Assembly (NCBI GenBank): GCA_038277395.1
Contig: CM076193.1
Span: forward strand, 180,166,601 to 180,230,600
DNA length: 64,000 nt
Origin: Dryocosmus kuriphilus
Lineage: Eukaryota; Arthropoda; Insecta; Hymenoptera; Cynipidae
Direction of reading: 5' to 3'
Below are positions 23,208-36,000 of the stretch, in pieces; the stretch's first letter is position 1; each line of letters starts with the position of its first letter. A model generated the notes under the pieces. It saw only the letters and a program-made list of their open reading frames with translations. It had not been told where the DNA came from and made no database searches. A program made the position numbers and the translations under genes.

Positions 23208-23940
23208 TTATATGACCAAAGTTCTGGTCCTCCGTTTCTTACTTGATTTGCTCCTAGGGTTGACTGTCGGATAAGGATGCTTATTTGCACCAGGTGACGA
23301 GTAAATCATGTTTTGCGTCGTCGAAAAAACAATAAACTCAGCATTTCTCCTTCTCAACGACAGAACATCATTATAGCCACTCGAACTTGGTCCCATCCTA
23401 GGCAACTCATAATGAGTCTTGTCTTCCCAGCTCTTATCAAAAGTGAATTTAATTGTGTCGAATATACTAAATAAAGAAAAACGATCTCGAGTGTGCTGAA
23501 ATTGAATTTTTTCAACTTTAGCCTCTGGTTGAGAGAGCTCATCTTGGCTGAGAGATATGTAAGGATATTTGGGAATTGTGGATCTAGTAGCAACCCTCGG
23601 AGGAGGATGAAAAAAAAACTTTCTCTCTTTTGTTAGCTCTTCTATCCAAGGTTTTGTCCATATATGTAATAGTTTGCGGATACGAGGGTAAAGAGTAAAG
23701 GGTCAAATTGGAGCTCTTTCCTGGGAACTTCGTAGATCAGCTGTTTCTTGGTGGTTTTGCAAAGGGCGTCAGACATTTCCTCACCTTTATTATGATTCTG
23801 TACTCCGAATGATGAAAAAGTCGGGTTGGTTGATCGTCCCCAAGATGTCAAGGATGAGAAGGAATCTCACATCTCATGATACCCGGAATCCTCCAGTTCT
23901 TTGAAGGCGTTAAATTTTTAAAATAGCTTAACCTCCTTTT
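23208..23940 (-). pseudogene. unidentified coding-like block, copy 1 (decayed)
   Basis: On the minus strand this block shares the order of peptide motifs seen in the copies at 24218-24645 and 24797-25124 (FNAFKELEDSGYHEM, then NHNKGEE, then SSPGANKH, then RTRTLVI), but it has a stop after GYHEM, frame changes and an insertion of about 300 bases. I do not recognise the product. Confidence 0.4.
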
Positions 23941-24217
23941 TATTTTGGATGAATCCTTTTCCTGAACCTTTCCATGCCGGTCTAGAAAATATGCTCCTTC
24001 AAGACAATGCTACTTCGAGACAATGCTACTATCCTGTTGGGACTTTCATATCCCATATTGACAGCTTTCGGAAACAGAGGATTGTACAATTATTATTATT
24101 TCACGGAAATACACCAATATATGAACAATTTTTTTGTAGCATTGGTCCTTATATTTCCGGAGCCTTAAATGAACCTGAAACTACGCTAGGGAACACGAGT
24201 CTCTTTTCAACTAGAAG

Positions 24218-24645
24218 TTATATGACTAAATTTTTGGTCCTCCATTCTTTGTTCCTGGGTTTTACTGGGGCATAAGAATTCTTATATTCACCCGGTGACG
24301 AGTGAATCTTATTTTGCGTTTCCGAAGAATCATTGGAATCAGCATTTCTGTCTTCCAAAATTTTAGCTTCTGGCCTTGGCACGAATATGGGAAAATCGTA
24401 GAGCACTAGTTTCCTGGTGGTTGTGCAAAGGGCGTCAGTCTTCTCTTCTTTATTATGATTATCTACTCCGGATGTTAAAAAAATCGGGTTGGTTGAGCTT
24501 CCCCAATGTGGCAAGGATGAGAAGGAATCTGACATCTCATGATACCCGGAATCCTCCAGTTCTTCGAAGGCGTTAAATTTTGAAGATAACTTGCCCTCGT
24601 TTTTATTTTTGATGAATCCTTTTCCTGAACCTTTCCATGCCGGTC
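24218..24645 (-). pseudogene. unidentified coding-like block, copy 2 (best preserved)
   Basis: A minus-strand frame of about 140 codons is open from near 24645 to the stop after NLVI at 24218. A splice-acceptor-like TTTTTCTAG lies just upstream, so this may be a terminal exon. Composition is protein-like: acidic and Ser-rich (FNAFEELEDSGYHEMSDSFS), then GVDNHNKEEKTDALC, ILEDRNADSNDSSE and SSPGEYKNSYAPVKPRNK. No motif that I can tie to a family, no signal peptide and no membrane segment. Conservation of the same frame in copies 2 and 3 suggests it was once coding. It could be a host gene exon or part of a mobile element. Confidence 0.45.
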
Positions 24646-24796
24646 TAGAAAAAGATGCTCCTTCGAGACAATGCTACTGTCCTGTTGGGACTTTCATATC
24701 TCATATTGACATATTTCGGAAACAGAGCATTATACAATTATTATTATTTTACGGAAATACACAAGTATATGAACAATTTTTTTGTAACATTGCTCC

Positions 24797-25124
24797 TTAT
24801 ATTTCTGGAGCCTTAAATGAACCTGAAACTAGGTTAGGGAAAACAAGTCTCTTTTGAACTAGAAGGTATATGACTAAATTTCTGGTCCTCCATCCTTTGT
24901 TCCTGGGTTTTACTGGGGCATAAGAATTCTTACCTTCACCCGGTGACGAGTAAATCTTATTTTGCGTTTCCGACGAATCATTGGAATCAGCATTTCTGTC
25001 TTCCAAAATTTTAGCTTCTGGCCTTGGCACGAATATGGGAAAATCGTAGAGCACTAGTTTCCTGGTGGTTGTGCAAAGCGCGTCAGTCTTCTCTTCTTTA
25101 TTATGATTATCTACTCCGAATGTG
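24797..25124 (-). pseudogene. unidentified coding-like block, copy 3 (5'-truncated)
   Basis: Almost identical to the C-terminal two thirds of copy 2 from GVDNHNKEEK to NLVI. The terminal TAA of copy 2 is TAC here, so the frame runs on to 24797. Similarity stops abruptly at about 25124, where an unrelated, GC-richer sequence begins; this marks a rearrangement breakpoint or an insertion. Confidence 0.45.
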
Positions 25125-25632
25125 TAGAGCATGGGGATCTCACCGGGGATGGATGAGAGGATGTGGACGCCAAGATCAAGGTAAAGACACAATGAAGGAA
25201 AACAGAGTCATGTTAAAAAGAAATGTATATTGACTTACTAAGGTCGAGTCGTTTCGGAGTACTCCGAGTACATATAAATTCCCTTGTACATCTTTCGTGT
25301 TGTCGATACAAAATAAGCGATACGATCAGGGCATCGCGTCGCCTGGAGTAACAAAGACCACGACTAACTGTTCCAGCGAAACTCCCTTTCTAGAAGCCAA
25401 AGACAAACTTACTAGACTCCCTGCTTCAGCGGAACGTGTAATAGGACTTGCTCCCTTGAAGCTTGAAAGAAGACGACTGACTACTCACGACGACGACTTG
25501 TGACTCTGACTGGAGACTACTGACTGGCCGAGCGACGCGAGCCGCCCCCAGCCACACGCACGGGATCCCTCGTGGATTCCCGGGCGGGTTCGGCGCAGGG
25601 TCCCGTCGCTCGGGCAGCCATGTAACATTTCT
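25125..25632. other. GC-richer sequence before an assembly gap, possibly an LTR
   Basis: It holds a TATA-like ACATATAAATTCCC at about 25270, repeated GACGAC/GACTG motifs, and a GC-rich end (25550-25620) abutting the N gap. Composition and the TATA-like site would fit a retrotransposon LTR, but I see no matching second copy and no protein domain, so this is only a guess. Confidence 0.25.
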
Positions 25633-26132
25633 NNNNNNNNNNNNNNNNNNNNNNNNNNNNNNNNNNNNNNNNNNNNNNNNNNNNNNNNNNNNNNNNNNNN
25701 NNNNNNNNNNNNNNNNNNNNNNNNNNNNNNNNNNNNNNNNNNNNNNNNNNNNNNNNNNNNNNNNNNNNNNNNNNNNNNNNNNNNNNNNNNNNNNNNNNNN
25801 NNNNNNNNNNNNNNNNNNNNNNNNNNNNNNNNNNNNNNNNNNNNNNNNNNNNNNNNNNNNNNNNNNNNNNNNNNNNNNNNNNNNNNNNNNNNNNNNNNNN
25901 NNNNNNNNNNNNNNNNNNNNNNNNNNNNNNNNNNNNNNNNNNNNNNNNNNNNNNNNNNNNNNNNNNNNNNNNNNNNNNNNNNNNNNNNNNNNNNNNNNNN
26001 NNNNNNNNNNNNNNNNNNNNNNNNNNNNNNNNNNNNNNNNNNNNNNNNNNNNNNNNNNNNNNNNNNNNNNNNNNNNNNNNNNNNNNNNNNNNNNNNNNNN
26101 NNNNNNNNNNNNNNNNNNNNNNNNNNNNNNNN
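25633..26132. other. assembly gap (500 N)
   Basis: Exactly 500 unknown bases, a conventional placeholder length, so the true distance is unknown. Confidence 0.99.
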
Positions 26133-26340
26133 AAAATTTATTTAAAAGGGTTTTCACAATTTTGGGTAGGATCTCAGCTAAATTATTTAACAAAGCGTTT
26201 TCATAATTTTGGTGGGATCTCAACTAAATTATTTGACAAGGGGTTTCACAATTTTTTTGTTTAAAATTTTACGGTTTTCAGGGATCTCAGCTAAATTATT
26301 AAATTTCAAGGACAGTTAGATAAAACAAAGGGGTTTCATA
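26133..26340. repeat. short tandem repeat, GGATCTCAGCTAAATTATT type
   Basis: Imperfect units of about 65-90 bases, each with AAGGGGTTTTCACAATTTTG-like and GGATCTCAGCTAAATTATT segments, repeat about three to four times right after the gap. Confidence 0.7.
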
Positions 26341-29300
26341 AGGGGATCTCAATTCGGATCGGGGGAGAATTTGAGACACATAATAAATCAGAAAAGTCAG
26401 GTAGAAGAAACAGGAAAAAAAGAAACATAGATTAAACACTTACGGAAACAACGTGGCGACCATTTCGGCGTTCGGCACTCCGGATTATCAAAGGGAACTT
26501 ACGAACACATACACATAACTTTATATAATACTCACTGAATTTTACTCTACTGAATTGTTTAGCCAAGGAGTGAACAAAATGAGAATGAGAATGTATTATT
26601 ATAGGGTGAATGAAAGAGTTAATCCGAGGACTTGGCTAAACCATTCAACACGCGGTCCTACCTTCCTTTGTTGCTGGCGGTAGAGGCTTCGTTTTCGCAC
26701 TTCGGTGCACACTTGAAAGACAGGAGGCGAGAGAGCGTCTACCGCACTTACAAGACAATAAGTATACCGTGAGGAATTTACAAAATTGGGAAGGGCTGGT
26801 GCGTGTACCCTAACTCCTTAGATTCGCAACGATCAAGAGAAGGATGGCTGATGAGGTCCGCTTCCGATTCGTCCATCCCATCTTCCTGTCCTTTCTCCGC
26901 CAGTCCTTATCAGCCGCCGTTGGGGAAGAGAGAGATTCCGAACTCCTTCGTTCTAGACTGAGTGAGAGGTTAGAGTCGTACTATTCCTACTTTTCATGGC
27001 CGGCTGTATCCTGGTTACAAGGTGGAGAGTGAAGAGCCCCTCTCTCCCTGCTGCAGTCAGAGAGTGAGCCATCCCATGCTCCCACGAAAAGAAGTAAAAC
27101 ACAAAAAAAATGTCTGTACTCACAGAATAATAACTTTTGGACGAAATCAACCTATTCTTAATTAGAATTGTAGTGACCGCCCGGTCAATCCTCACCAGGA
27201 ACTTGCCTTGGGTCTCAGATAACCAAAAAATAATCATAAATTTGCAAGCGAATTACCTATTCTTATGCAGAATTTTGTAGTAACCGCTACGGTCAATCCT
27301 CACCAGGAACCTGCCTTGGGTCTCAGATAACCAAAGAAATAAAAGATACTCCAGGAATCATATTTGGGGAACTGCAGGGCCTTGTTGCCGAAGTTTATGG
27401 ATGAGGTGAAAGGTGCGGTCAGGATACTATCAAATCATTTTTTGGGTGGCGCGGACCTTGCAAACCTTACTCGAGACGCGGAATCACGATATTTTTACAT
27501 AAAGCAAAAATAAAAAAATCACTGCGCAGCCCATCTGAAGTTCCCTTTAATAATATATTATATTAATTACACAAATTAAAAAGGATTAAAATAATTGTAT
27601 AACATACATATCATCTTTAATTAGTAAACTTCGAATTCTAAGAGCAAATATAATACAACCAAAAGGAGGGCGGAGTGCACCAGAATTTTTTCTTTTTCAT
27701 CCCTTTCCTGCACTCCGTGCGAACACACGAGGGTGTATTCCGCTAAAATAAATACTTTTATAATGTTATAATCTTTGGTGAGTTGCCAAATGAAAATCTG
27801 CTCTCAACGTCATAACATGAATACCGTCCAATACGTTCCGGCATTCAACCTCAAATTAAAACGCTTACAAGACCAACCATCACAATTACTATATACAAAC
27901 TCCAAAAACCTCTCAAGAACTGGTTATTATAACGCCCATTGGAAAACTTTAAAACATACAAACATTCTCTCTCGAGAAACTTTCCAATATTAACGATAGG
28001 CGCGGCAGAGTCCTTACTCTTCTTCTCTTCTTCATACTCACTAATCCTTCATTTACATATTCTTAATATTGAAACTTTTTTTTTACACAGAAAAACAAAA
28101 AAAACAATGGTCTTCGATATGTAACATTCAAATGGGATTAAAAAAAAACCAAGTTAAAGAAGACAACTTTAATTAATATCTCTATAAACATTGCAGAATT
28201 CAGATGATTTACAACGCTAAACGGACCTTCGATAAGTAATATTCGATTCAACATTCTTAAGAACTTTAAATGCAAAACCTTGTATCTAAAAAAAGAAGAG
28301 AAACAAAAAGCTGAAGGTCCGAGCAGTAGAGATTAATGGTGGCTTTTGGAAACCGATCCTAACTACTAAATAGTACTCACTCTATTAGATTATGTTGAGT
28401 TGGCAACACATGAATGTTCGTGAAAAGGGGGGGGCTGGTTATTTACACCCCAATTTGGATTACAAATAATTAAAGAAAAACGAGTTCCATTAAAATCATT
28501 GTGGAAAAACAGCCACACTATTGTTCTGGGCGTAAACTAATTAGAATAATGGGATATATCTACAACTCAGCCTTTCTAATTCATTTTCAACCACAATGTC
28601 TTTAAACTAATTGAATAAAACTATAATTAATTTTGGTGACTCAATGAGGACTACAGGTTAGACTGGCCGTTACGAGTAAAAGGGTAGTAAAGTAATACAG
28701 AAAAATGGTTTTCTATTTTATTTTTAATTCAGCTTTCAGAAGCTTCGAAAATTGGATACAGGATATTCAGGGGCATCGACAACTTTGTTCACCCCTAGAA
28801 CCAGAGCGGAGATCTGGACTGACTAAAGAAACCACATTTCACTATTTTAGGGGACCACGCCGACGATTAGGTACAAAAAAGGACAGCTATTAAGATAAGA
28901 TCAGTAAGATTTAAAAATTAAGATATCTCAATAAATAGTTAAAACCACGTAGAAAACTCAAGGCGCTCGCGCTCCTTTCAGCACTCCATTATTCGTGGGT
29001 GGGCGGGGGTAGGAGGAGTGAGGCACAACAGGGGGTCGATATTCAATCGCGATTGTCATTAAAAAATTCACGCACAATTCACTAATTAATTAGAGAGTAA
29101 CAATGGATCAGCTAGGGTAATCTACAATTCTTTTTGAGTTATATATGAACTCGAAGAACCAACCTAGTAACCAAACTAAAAGAAAGACTAAACACGTAGC
29201 TGGGCCATTTTACAGGAGTAAAAATCTACCACAACCTTTACCACGTCGTTGCAGCCTCTCGTTTCTCCTTCGGGTGCTAACGCCTTCGTTCACAAAAACG

Positions 29301-30890
29301 AATGTATCGTCAAAACTAATTTCGCATTATGCCTAAACTGGAAATCGGAAGTAGGAAGTGAGGGGCGGTACGGTGGGAGATCGGATGCGTAGAGTTGAGA
29401 GAGAGAGCCCGCGTCTCGTTCGCGCTCCTCATTGGTCTGCCTTGTCGCCTGTTCTTCTCTTCTCCAAGTCTTCCTTCCTTCCTTTTTCTCTCCTGCGTCG
29501 ACGTCCGAGAATTCCAGCGTTATCCTTGTTTCTTGGATGAAGCGCTGCTCACCACGGGGTCGGGGCAGAGGGGGCGGCTGAATCCCTTTAAACTGTATCC
29601 GAGGCGGACGTCCGTGTTTCTCAAATATGACCTCGAAAACAGTAAAAAGTCTCAAAGACAAAATCGTTCTAACCCTCTGTCTTACAAGGCGAACTAAGCA
29701 AAGAACGAAATCATTCTACCTCTTTTCTTACTGGTAGAACTATTTCCAATAAAACTAACAATGGTCGTACCTATCCTCACTGGAACTGATGCCTGGGTCT
29801 TGGATGGCCACTATTACTTCTCAAAAATATCCTCAACCGGAACTTGCCTAGTATCTTGGACCACTGTGTAATATCCTCAACCGGAACCCGCCTGGTATCT
29901 TGACAACTAATATTACCACTCTCCTTCCTCTTCAAATGGTACTGGCCTAGTATCTTAGAAGTAGGAGATGGCGAACGAAAACTCAAAATTGGACAAGCCG
30001 GAAGGAAGAACTAGGTGTAGTTCGCCGGACAGTAGAAGCCTCCCTGGGTGGAGGTGACGACAAACCCTAATCGACGACTCAATGAGGAGGATAGCGGGGG
30101 ACTCTCAACTCGTTAATTGGGGTAGTTTTGCGATCCAAAGGACTCAGACGAATTTATATAAAACCAAATAAATAATACGACAAATAATAAATTAATCTAA
30201 ATTCATCTAAATTAAACGCTAAGGAGTGCCGAGATTGCCGTCAGCGTCAGACCACGTGACAAAAGAGATTAAAAACAACGGTTATTATTTTTCTAAAATT
30301 TTCTAGAATTTTCAAAAATGCTAAAATTGACGTTTATGACGTGTAATAAAATTGCAACGCCACAACTCCCTCCCCTTTGGGGGAACAGAACAGGTCTCAA
30401 ACGTTACACGTCACAACCTGTTTACATTATTTACATCCAATATCCTATTTACATTCATATAAAGACGATAAAAAATATAATAATACAACAATAAAACTAA
30501 TCGCGTTTTCTTTCCTCACTATCGCATTAACATCTTAACTTCCCATTATTGTCTTATTGAATCGTATTAGCGCACCGCCTAGACCCCAAACGAATCTCCT
30601 AATGCCTTAGTAGAGGGGCTAGGCTTCTCCTGCCTAAAGATTCCGTTACCGACACTACCGACCGTACATATGTTGAACCCTATAACGAGATCTGTGAACT
30701 AACGTAAGGCATACCCCGGATGGTCTCCAGTTTCATCAACAAATGGTTTTCTTAGCATTCCACTACATGCATCACTTACCTGATGGCAGCACTTAATACC
30801 TTCAGTAACGAATTTCTTATCGATTCTCCTTTTGACATTTTGCCGACAGGAAATCTGACGTCATTTTTTTTAAAGAAAGGAAGTAGCGCG
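26341..30890. other. unresolved moderately GC-rich region, no gene identified
   Basis: Reading frames are all under 125 codons, overlap on opposite strands and lack recognisable domains. A GTGGCGACCATTTCGGCG segment near 26452 resembles a retroelement primer-binding region, but no LTR boundary supports it. GA-rich and CT-rich stretches occur at 29395-29480. A 30-nt motif is dispersed across the region (separate entry). It may be a decayed LTR element, judging only from composition. Confidence 0.3.
27187..29962 (+). repeat. dispersed 30-nt motif, ATCCTCACCGGAACTTGCCT type
   Basis: Five clear copies at about 27187-27217, 27295-27328, 29772-29806, 29828-29860 and 29871-29904, and a weaker one at 29936-29962, all in plus orientation. 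They share TCCTCA, GGAAC, GCCT and a TCTTGG/TCTCAG ending. The first two copies lie in a tandem duplication of about 105 bases (27150-27345); the last four are clustered with spacings of 30-60 bases. Confidence 0.7.
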
Positions 30891-31034
30891 TACGTTTGAA
30901 GGTCTGTTAAGCTGGCAGAACCACCTTGTCAAATTAAAGTTTTAAACATGTCAATATTAGGACGTAATTAGGACTAATTTTGTACCACATTCACAAATTT
31001 TGTACTTTTTGATTTTTCAAAAAAAGCATAACAC

Positions 31035-32290
31035 GGCTGAGTTAACGTTAAGCTGGCATGACCACATCAAGAATGGATGAACAAATAATGTAATTCCATT
31101 TGTCAATGCGTGAATAATTAGGACTTTAATTAGTACTTTCAAACTACCCTATAGCGAAATTAATTGCCTTTAATTTTTAAAAAAAATGACCAGTACGCTG
31201 AGTTAACGTTAAGCTGGCATGACCACATCGAGAAATGGATGAACAAATAATGCTATCACATTTGTCAATGCGTGATTAATTAGGACTTAATTAGTACTTT
31301 CAAACTACCCTATAGCGAAATTAATTGCCCTTTAATTTTTTTAAAAAATGACCAGTACCGCTGAGTTAACGTTAAGCTGGCATGACCACATCGAGAAATG
31401 GATGAACAAATAATGCTATCACATTTGTCAATGCGTGATTAATTAGGACTTAATTAGTACTTTAAACTACCCTATAGCGAAATTAATTCCCTTTAATTTT
31501 TTAAAAAATGACATACCGCTGAGTTAAGTTAAGCTGCATGACCACATGAAAATATGAACAAATAATGCTATCACATTTGTCAATGCGTGAATAATTAGGA
31601 CTTAATTAGTACTTTCAAACTACCCTATAGCGAAATTAATTGCCCTTTAATTTTTTTAAAAATGACCAGTACCGCTGAGTTAACGTTAAGCTGGCATGAC
31701 CACATCGAGAAATGGATGAACAAATAATGCTATCACATTTGTCAATGCGTGATTAATTAGGACTTAATTAGTACTTTCAAACTACCCTATAGCGAAATTA
31801 ATTGCCCTTTAATTTTTTTAAAAAATGACCAGTACCGCTGAGTTAACGTTAAGCTGGCATGACCACATCGAGAAATGGATGAACAAATAATGCTATCACA
31901 TTTGTCAATGCGTGAATAATTAGGACTTAATTAGTACTTTCAAACTACCCTATAGGGGAAATTAATTGCCCTTTAATTTTTTTAAAAAATGACCAGTACC
32001 GCTGAGTTAACGTTAAGCTGGCATGACCACATCGAGAAATGGATGAACAAATAATGCTATCACATTTGTCAATGCGTGAATAATTAGGACTTAATTAGTA
32101 CTTTCAAACTACCCTATAGCGAAATTAATTCCTTTAATTTTTTTTAAAATGACCAGTACCGCTGAGTTAACGTTAAGTGGCATGACCACATCGAGAAATG
32201 GATGAACAAATAATGCTATCACATTTGTCAATGCGTGATTAATTAGGACTTAATTAGTACTTTCAAACTACCCTATAGCGAAATTAATTG
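31035..32290 (+). repeat. 161-bp tandem array, eight units
   Basis: Unit starts (GCTGAGTTAACG) lie at about 31035, 31197, 31360, 31518, 31674, 31837, 32001 and 32161. Each unit carries TTAACGTTAAGCTGGC, an ATCGAGAAATGGATGAAC segment, TAGGACTTAATTAGTAC and ACCCTATAGCGAAATTAATT. The unit at 31518 has several small deletions. Three inverted units lie at about 39590-40080. Confidence 0.9.
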
Positions 32291-35200
32291 CGATTGAAAA
32301 CGGTTTTGGCATTAATAAAAATCGCGTAACTCATACGCTGGCTATTATGACATGGTCAGACACGTGAGGCATTTTGTAACCGCCACTAGCTTGGCAGGCG
32401 CAAGATTGGAAAGGTTTTCGGCATAACAATAAAAAAACACGGACCTACGTTTGCCCGACTTTTGTTTGAGTACAAGATGGCTTTCAGAGATGTAGCCTCG
32501 CATAAGCATGGTTAGACACCAAGATAGCGTCTCAGCTTTTGGAACGTATATATTTGGCGTCTGCACACACAGACAGAGTCATCACTTGGCCACACTGGCA
32601 GTCGTATCGTAACAATTGGACCAATATTGGCTCACACACCGCCAGACGGTTATACAGACGGCTGGCTTAGCCGAGCTTCTGAGTCCTCAAGACTCTGGCT
32701 GGAAACAAAATTGGTCCAATGGTTGTCCAAAACTGTAGCAGATAGCGTGCATTCGAGCCAGTGCTGGCAGCCCTAAGCGAACTTATTCTAGGCCATTAAT
32801 TTGGCATACCAAATAATATGTACCCCAGTACGCTGGCGTTAAGCTGGCATGACACTCATATCGAGAAATGGTCATTGCACATAGTCATATTGCTTAGTCA
32901 GCCAAATGTCATATAGCGTGATGTATTAGGAACTGTTTAGAGTAACTTTTAAAACTAGCACTATTCGGAAATATGATTCCTTTAATTTGATATCACAACT
33001 GGTGCAAGTCTTCTACCGCTGACTTTTTAAGTTTTCCAGTGCGTGGATCAACTTATGGCAGCCAGTTTTTGACATTGTCGTCATACAGTCTTGTCCATCT
33101 CTTTTGTCAAATGGGCGCGATACCAATGCTTGGTCGCTGTACTTTCCGAGTACCGTTGCATCAAGCGGAGTACTCGGCTATAGCGAACAGTATTAGATTT
33201 CCTTTTTTTTGTAAACTATATAAAAATATGCGTCGCATGCGTTTACGCACCGACTGGTATGGGAGTAATGCGGGCTCGTGGGTCAAGTCAGCAGTGAAGT
33301 GGCAGCGCGATCTTATATTCATGCACTTGATATGGGGGCTTGGAAGGGCTTGTTGTTGGTCAGGTTGGAGGTCGGTCCAACTAGCCACTGTTGTCATAAC
33401 AGACTTGTGCGTCTTTGATGTTGATAGCAATTTTTATATGGCGTTTGCCACTTGGTAATGTGCTAACGTCAGCTCGGGTTAGAGGTGATGGACAACTGGT
33501 ATCGTCATGAAGTGTTTGGGTAAACAATCCACAATTCGCGCTTATGCATCCTCCTGGGTCTTTTTAATGACAACGTAGAATGGTTATTTAAGTTGGATGT
33601 GAAGATTGGTAGGCATTATGATACCGACAGTATCGGACGTAATAATTGGTGGTCCCCAGGTTGGTGCTTACGGGGTCTTTAGTAGAGTGGAGATTTGACC
33701 ACTGTGCCCAGTCGATTGGTAACAATTGGACTTCAATTCCATGTGGTAGTAGTAAGCCTCGTGTATACGACGTTGCTGGTTAGCCGTGTATGCCAAATGA
33801 TATCGGCGAGTGTGGTTCAAATGGTTGGCAAAGCTTGTCCATTGCGGTCGGATTGCGAAAGCAATAGAGCGAGTTGTGCTAGCCTAAAATTTGTGTAGGG
33901 CAGTTATTGGCATACCGTGTGCAAATGGTCCATTGGTTGCCCGACTTTCAGAGCTGAGTTGGTTTTTTTACATTAGCTGTCCTGCCTCGTTTAAGGCCCA
34001 GGGTTCGGGTTAGCGGGACATACTAAATGGTCACATCAACGCTTGCCCGACTGTTTGAGAGGAGTAACTCAAGGTTAGATCTGTTGGAGCCAACATTAGG
34101 CCTAGTATTGGCTACCAATATAAACCAACGCTTGCCCACCTGGCAGAGTAGAGGTATGGTGGTAGGGGATTTAGGCTACCAACGTGTCGAGGCCAGTATG
34201 GACATACAGCAAATGGACCATATGGCTTGTTATGGACTTTCAGTCCGCTGACTTTAAGTTTAAGCCGGAGGCTTGGTTTACAATCATCTAGCTAATTAAA
34301 TGGCATACATAAAATGGACCGGCGTTCAATCCCCGACTCTCATGACCACAGTATCAAGTCAGAGCTGGCAGCCAACATTGGACTGATGTCTATGTGTCAC
34401 TTAAAAATTACGGACCCAAACCTTGCTCGGCTGTCAGATGAGCATAAGCACATGCTGGCTGCCAAGATTGCGCCTGCGTTTTGGATTAAATAAAACGGTA
34501 CCAGTAACGCTTTGCCCGTAACTTTAGCGGCAATGACCACATCGAGAACGTGGAACATTTAAGTACTAAAGTGTTAGCTCATTTGTCACATGCCGTGAGT
34601 AATTTATAAAATTTAAGTAATTCTATTTAAAATTAAATTATAGCGAAATTTAATATGCCCTTGAATGTTTCCGACATTATAAAATGTCTCGTTCGACTGA
34701 GGTATAATCGTGTCCTCGCAGCGGGACAGCGAAAACTCTCAGTGTTGGGGTTGGTTCTATTGTTGGTGTGCGATATTGGGGGGCATATGGACGGGTGGTT
34801 GGTCGGTACCGAATTGGGGTCGGGGTTTCCAGTCAAGAGCTGAGTTTTATAACTTGGGAGAAAGGGATGGTGGTGGGGATTTTTGGTAAAATGGTAAGCA
34901 CGGTAAATTTAAAGGGGGTTGATGTATTAAACCCCAGTGTATTTAACTACATTAGAGTAGTTGGGGCCCTCAATACTCGAGTAATAATTGAGGGTTTGCT
35001 CTGGGGGAATTATAAGGGAAATTTACAAAATAGGGTTATAATTTCGTAGGGGTATATTAGTAAAGCAATTGGCAAACGCTTTCGGTACAAAAGGACACAG
35101 GGTTGAACCCATAAAATTTTTCACATCTCTAAAGCACGAGAATTTTGGGATCTTAGAAATTGCGGGATGGTCATATGAGGTGTTTGGGGGGTTCGGCTTG

Positions 35201-36000
35201 TTGGCAGTACGGCTTTGTGGGGCTATTTTTTCCCGTGTAAGGTGGGTGGTGGTAAAGTGTGCCGCTGAGGCCTATTAGGCGTTGGAGGTTAGGTAAGTGG
35301 GTGATTAGGCTTGCTTTTGAGGGGTGTTCGATCGTTGCGAATAAAATGCTGCAGGGGGGAGCGTCGCGATTATATAGGGTAAATTGTACAAACAAGTGAT
35401 TCAGTGTACCTTATAATCACGTAGCTTAATTGTCTATTTCGTTGTAATATTGTTAACAAGCTATAGAGGTTTATTAAAGTAATACATGGTGCACATCGGA
35501 AATATATATCTTTTAGCCCAATTTGCCTAAAAAGAACTAGGATGTTGGAAGGTTCAAGGGATTATTGGTTTTCCCATTGTAAAAACTGAGCAAGGAAAGT
35601 TCATTCTTTAATACGTTATACACGGCCTCTAAGAACGATAATAGGTCAGGCCGTTATATTGGTTGTCAAATGGTAAGCCCAATGATTTTTTTACTCGTTA
35701 ACATTCGCCATTTTTCCTAGGAGCTGAAACACATATGGCATTTGCCGTTTATTATCGGTTGCGATAAAGTTAGGCCAATGACTTTTTTTTGACGTTATCA
35801 ATCCCCACTCCCGATTGACCAGTAGTCGGCTACCGAAATGTCTTGTCTAATTGATTATATGTTGCTGGACGTTGTTAGTCGACCAGTTGTCCATATGTTA
35901 CGATTCGGGATATCACCTCGTTGCTTTTTTAAAACGAGAGTTTTTGATGTATATATTTACGTAAAAAAAATAATCGATCATACTGGTTATTTGATGCTAA
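32291..36000. other. degraded or low-quality continuation of foldback element 3
   Basis: Recognisable but heavily broken pieces of the 161-bp unit recur (GTTAAGCTGGCATGAC near 32833, ATATCGAGAAATGG near 32856, CAATGACCACATCGAGAA near 34532), mixed with GCCAACATTGG-like phrases. Base composition drifts to G/T-rich around 34700-35400. It contains frames up to 139 codons (33039-33458) that I regard as chance. Either old decay or poor consensus in one arm of the palindrome. Confidence 0.55.

Noticed and set aside
25426..26223. 265-codon minus-strand frame
   Set aside because: Most of it is the 500-base N gap; the parts on either side are unrelated.
26445..26475. Retroelement primer-binding site (TGGCGACC)
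   Set aside because: Eight bases of resemblance with no LTR end beside it and no matching polyproteins nearby; insufficient.
31035..32290. CRISPR-like regular repeats
   Set aside because: Units are contiguous 161-bp tandem repeats without spacers, inside a eukaryotic foldback element.
33039..33458. 139-codon plus-strand frame (and the overlapping minus-strand frame 33161-33430)
   Set aside because: Lies in scrambled foldback-array sequence, overlaps an equally long antisense frame and has no recognisable motif.
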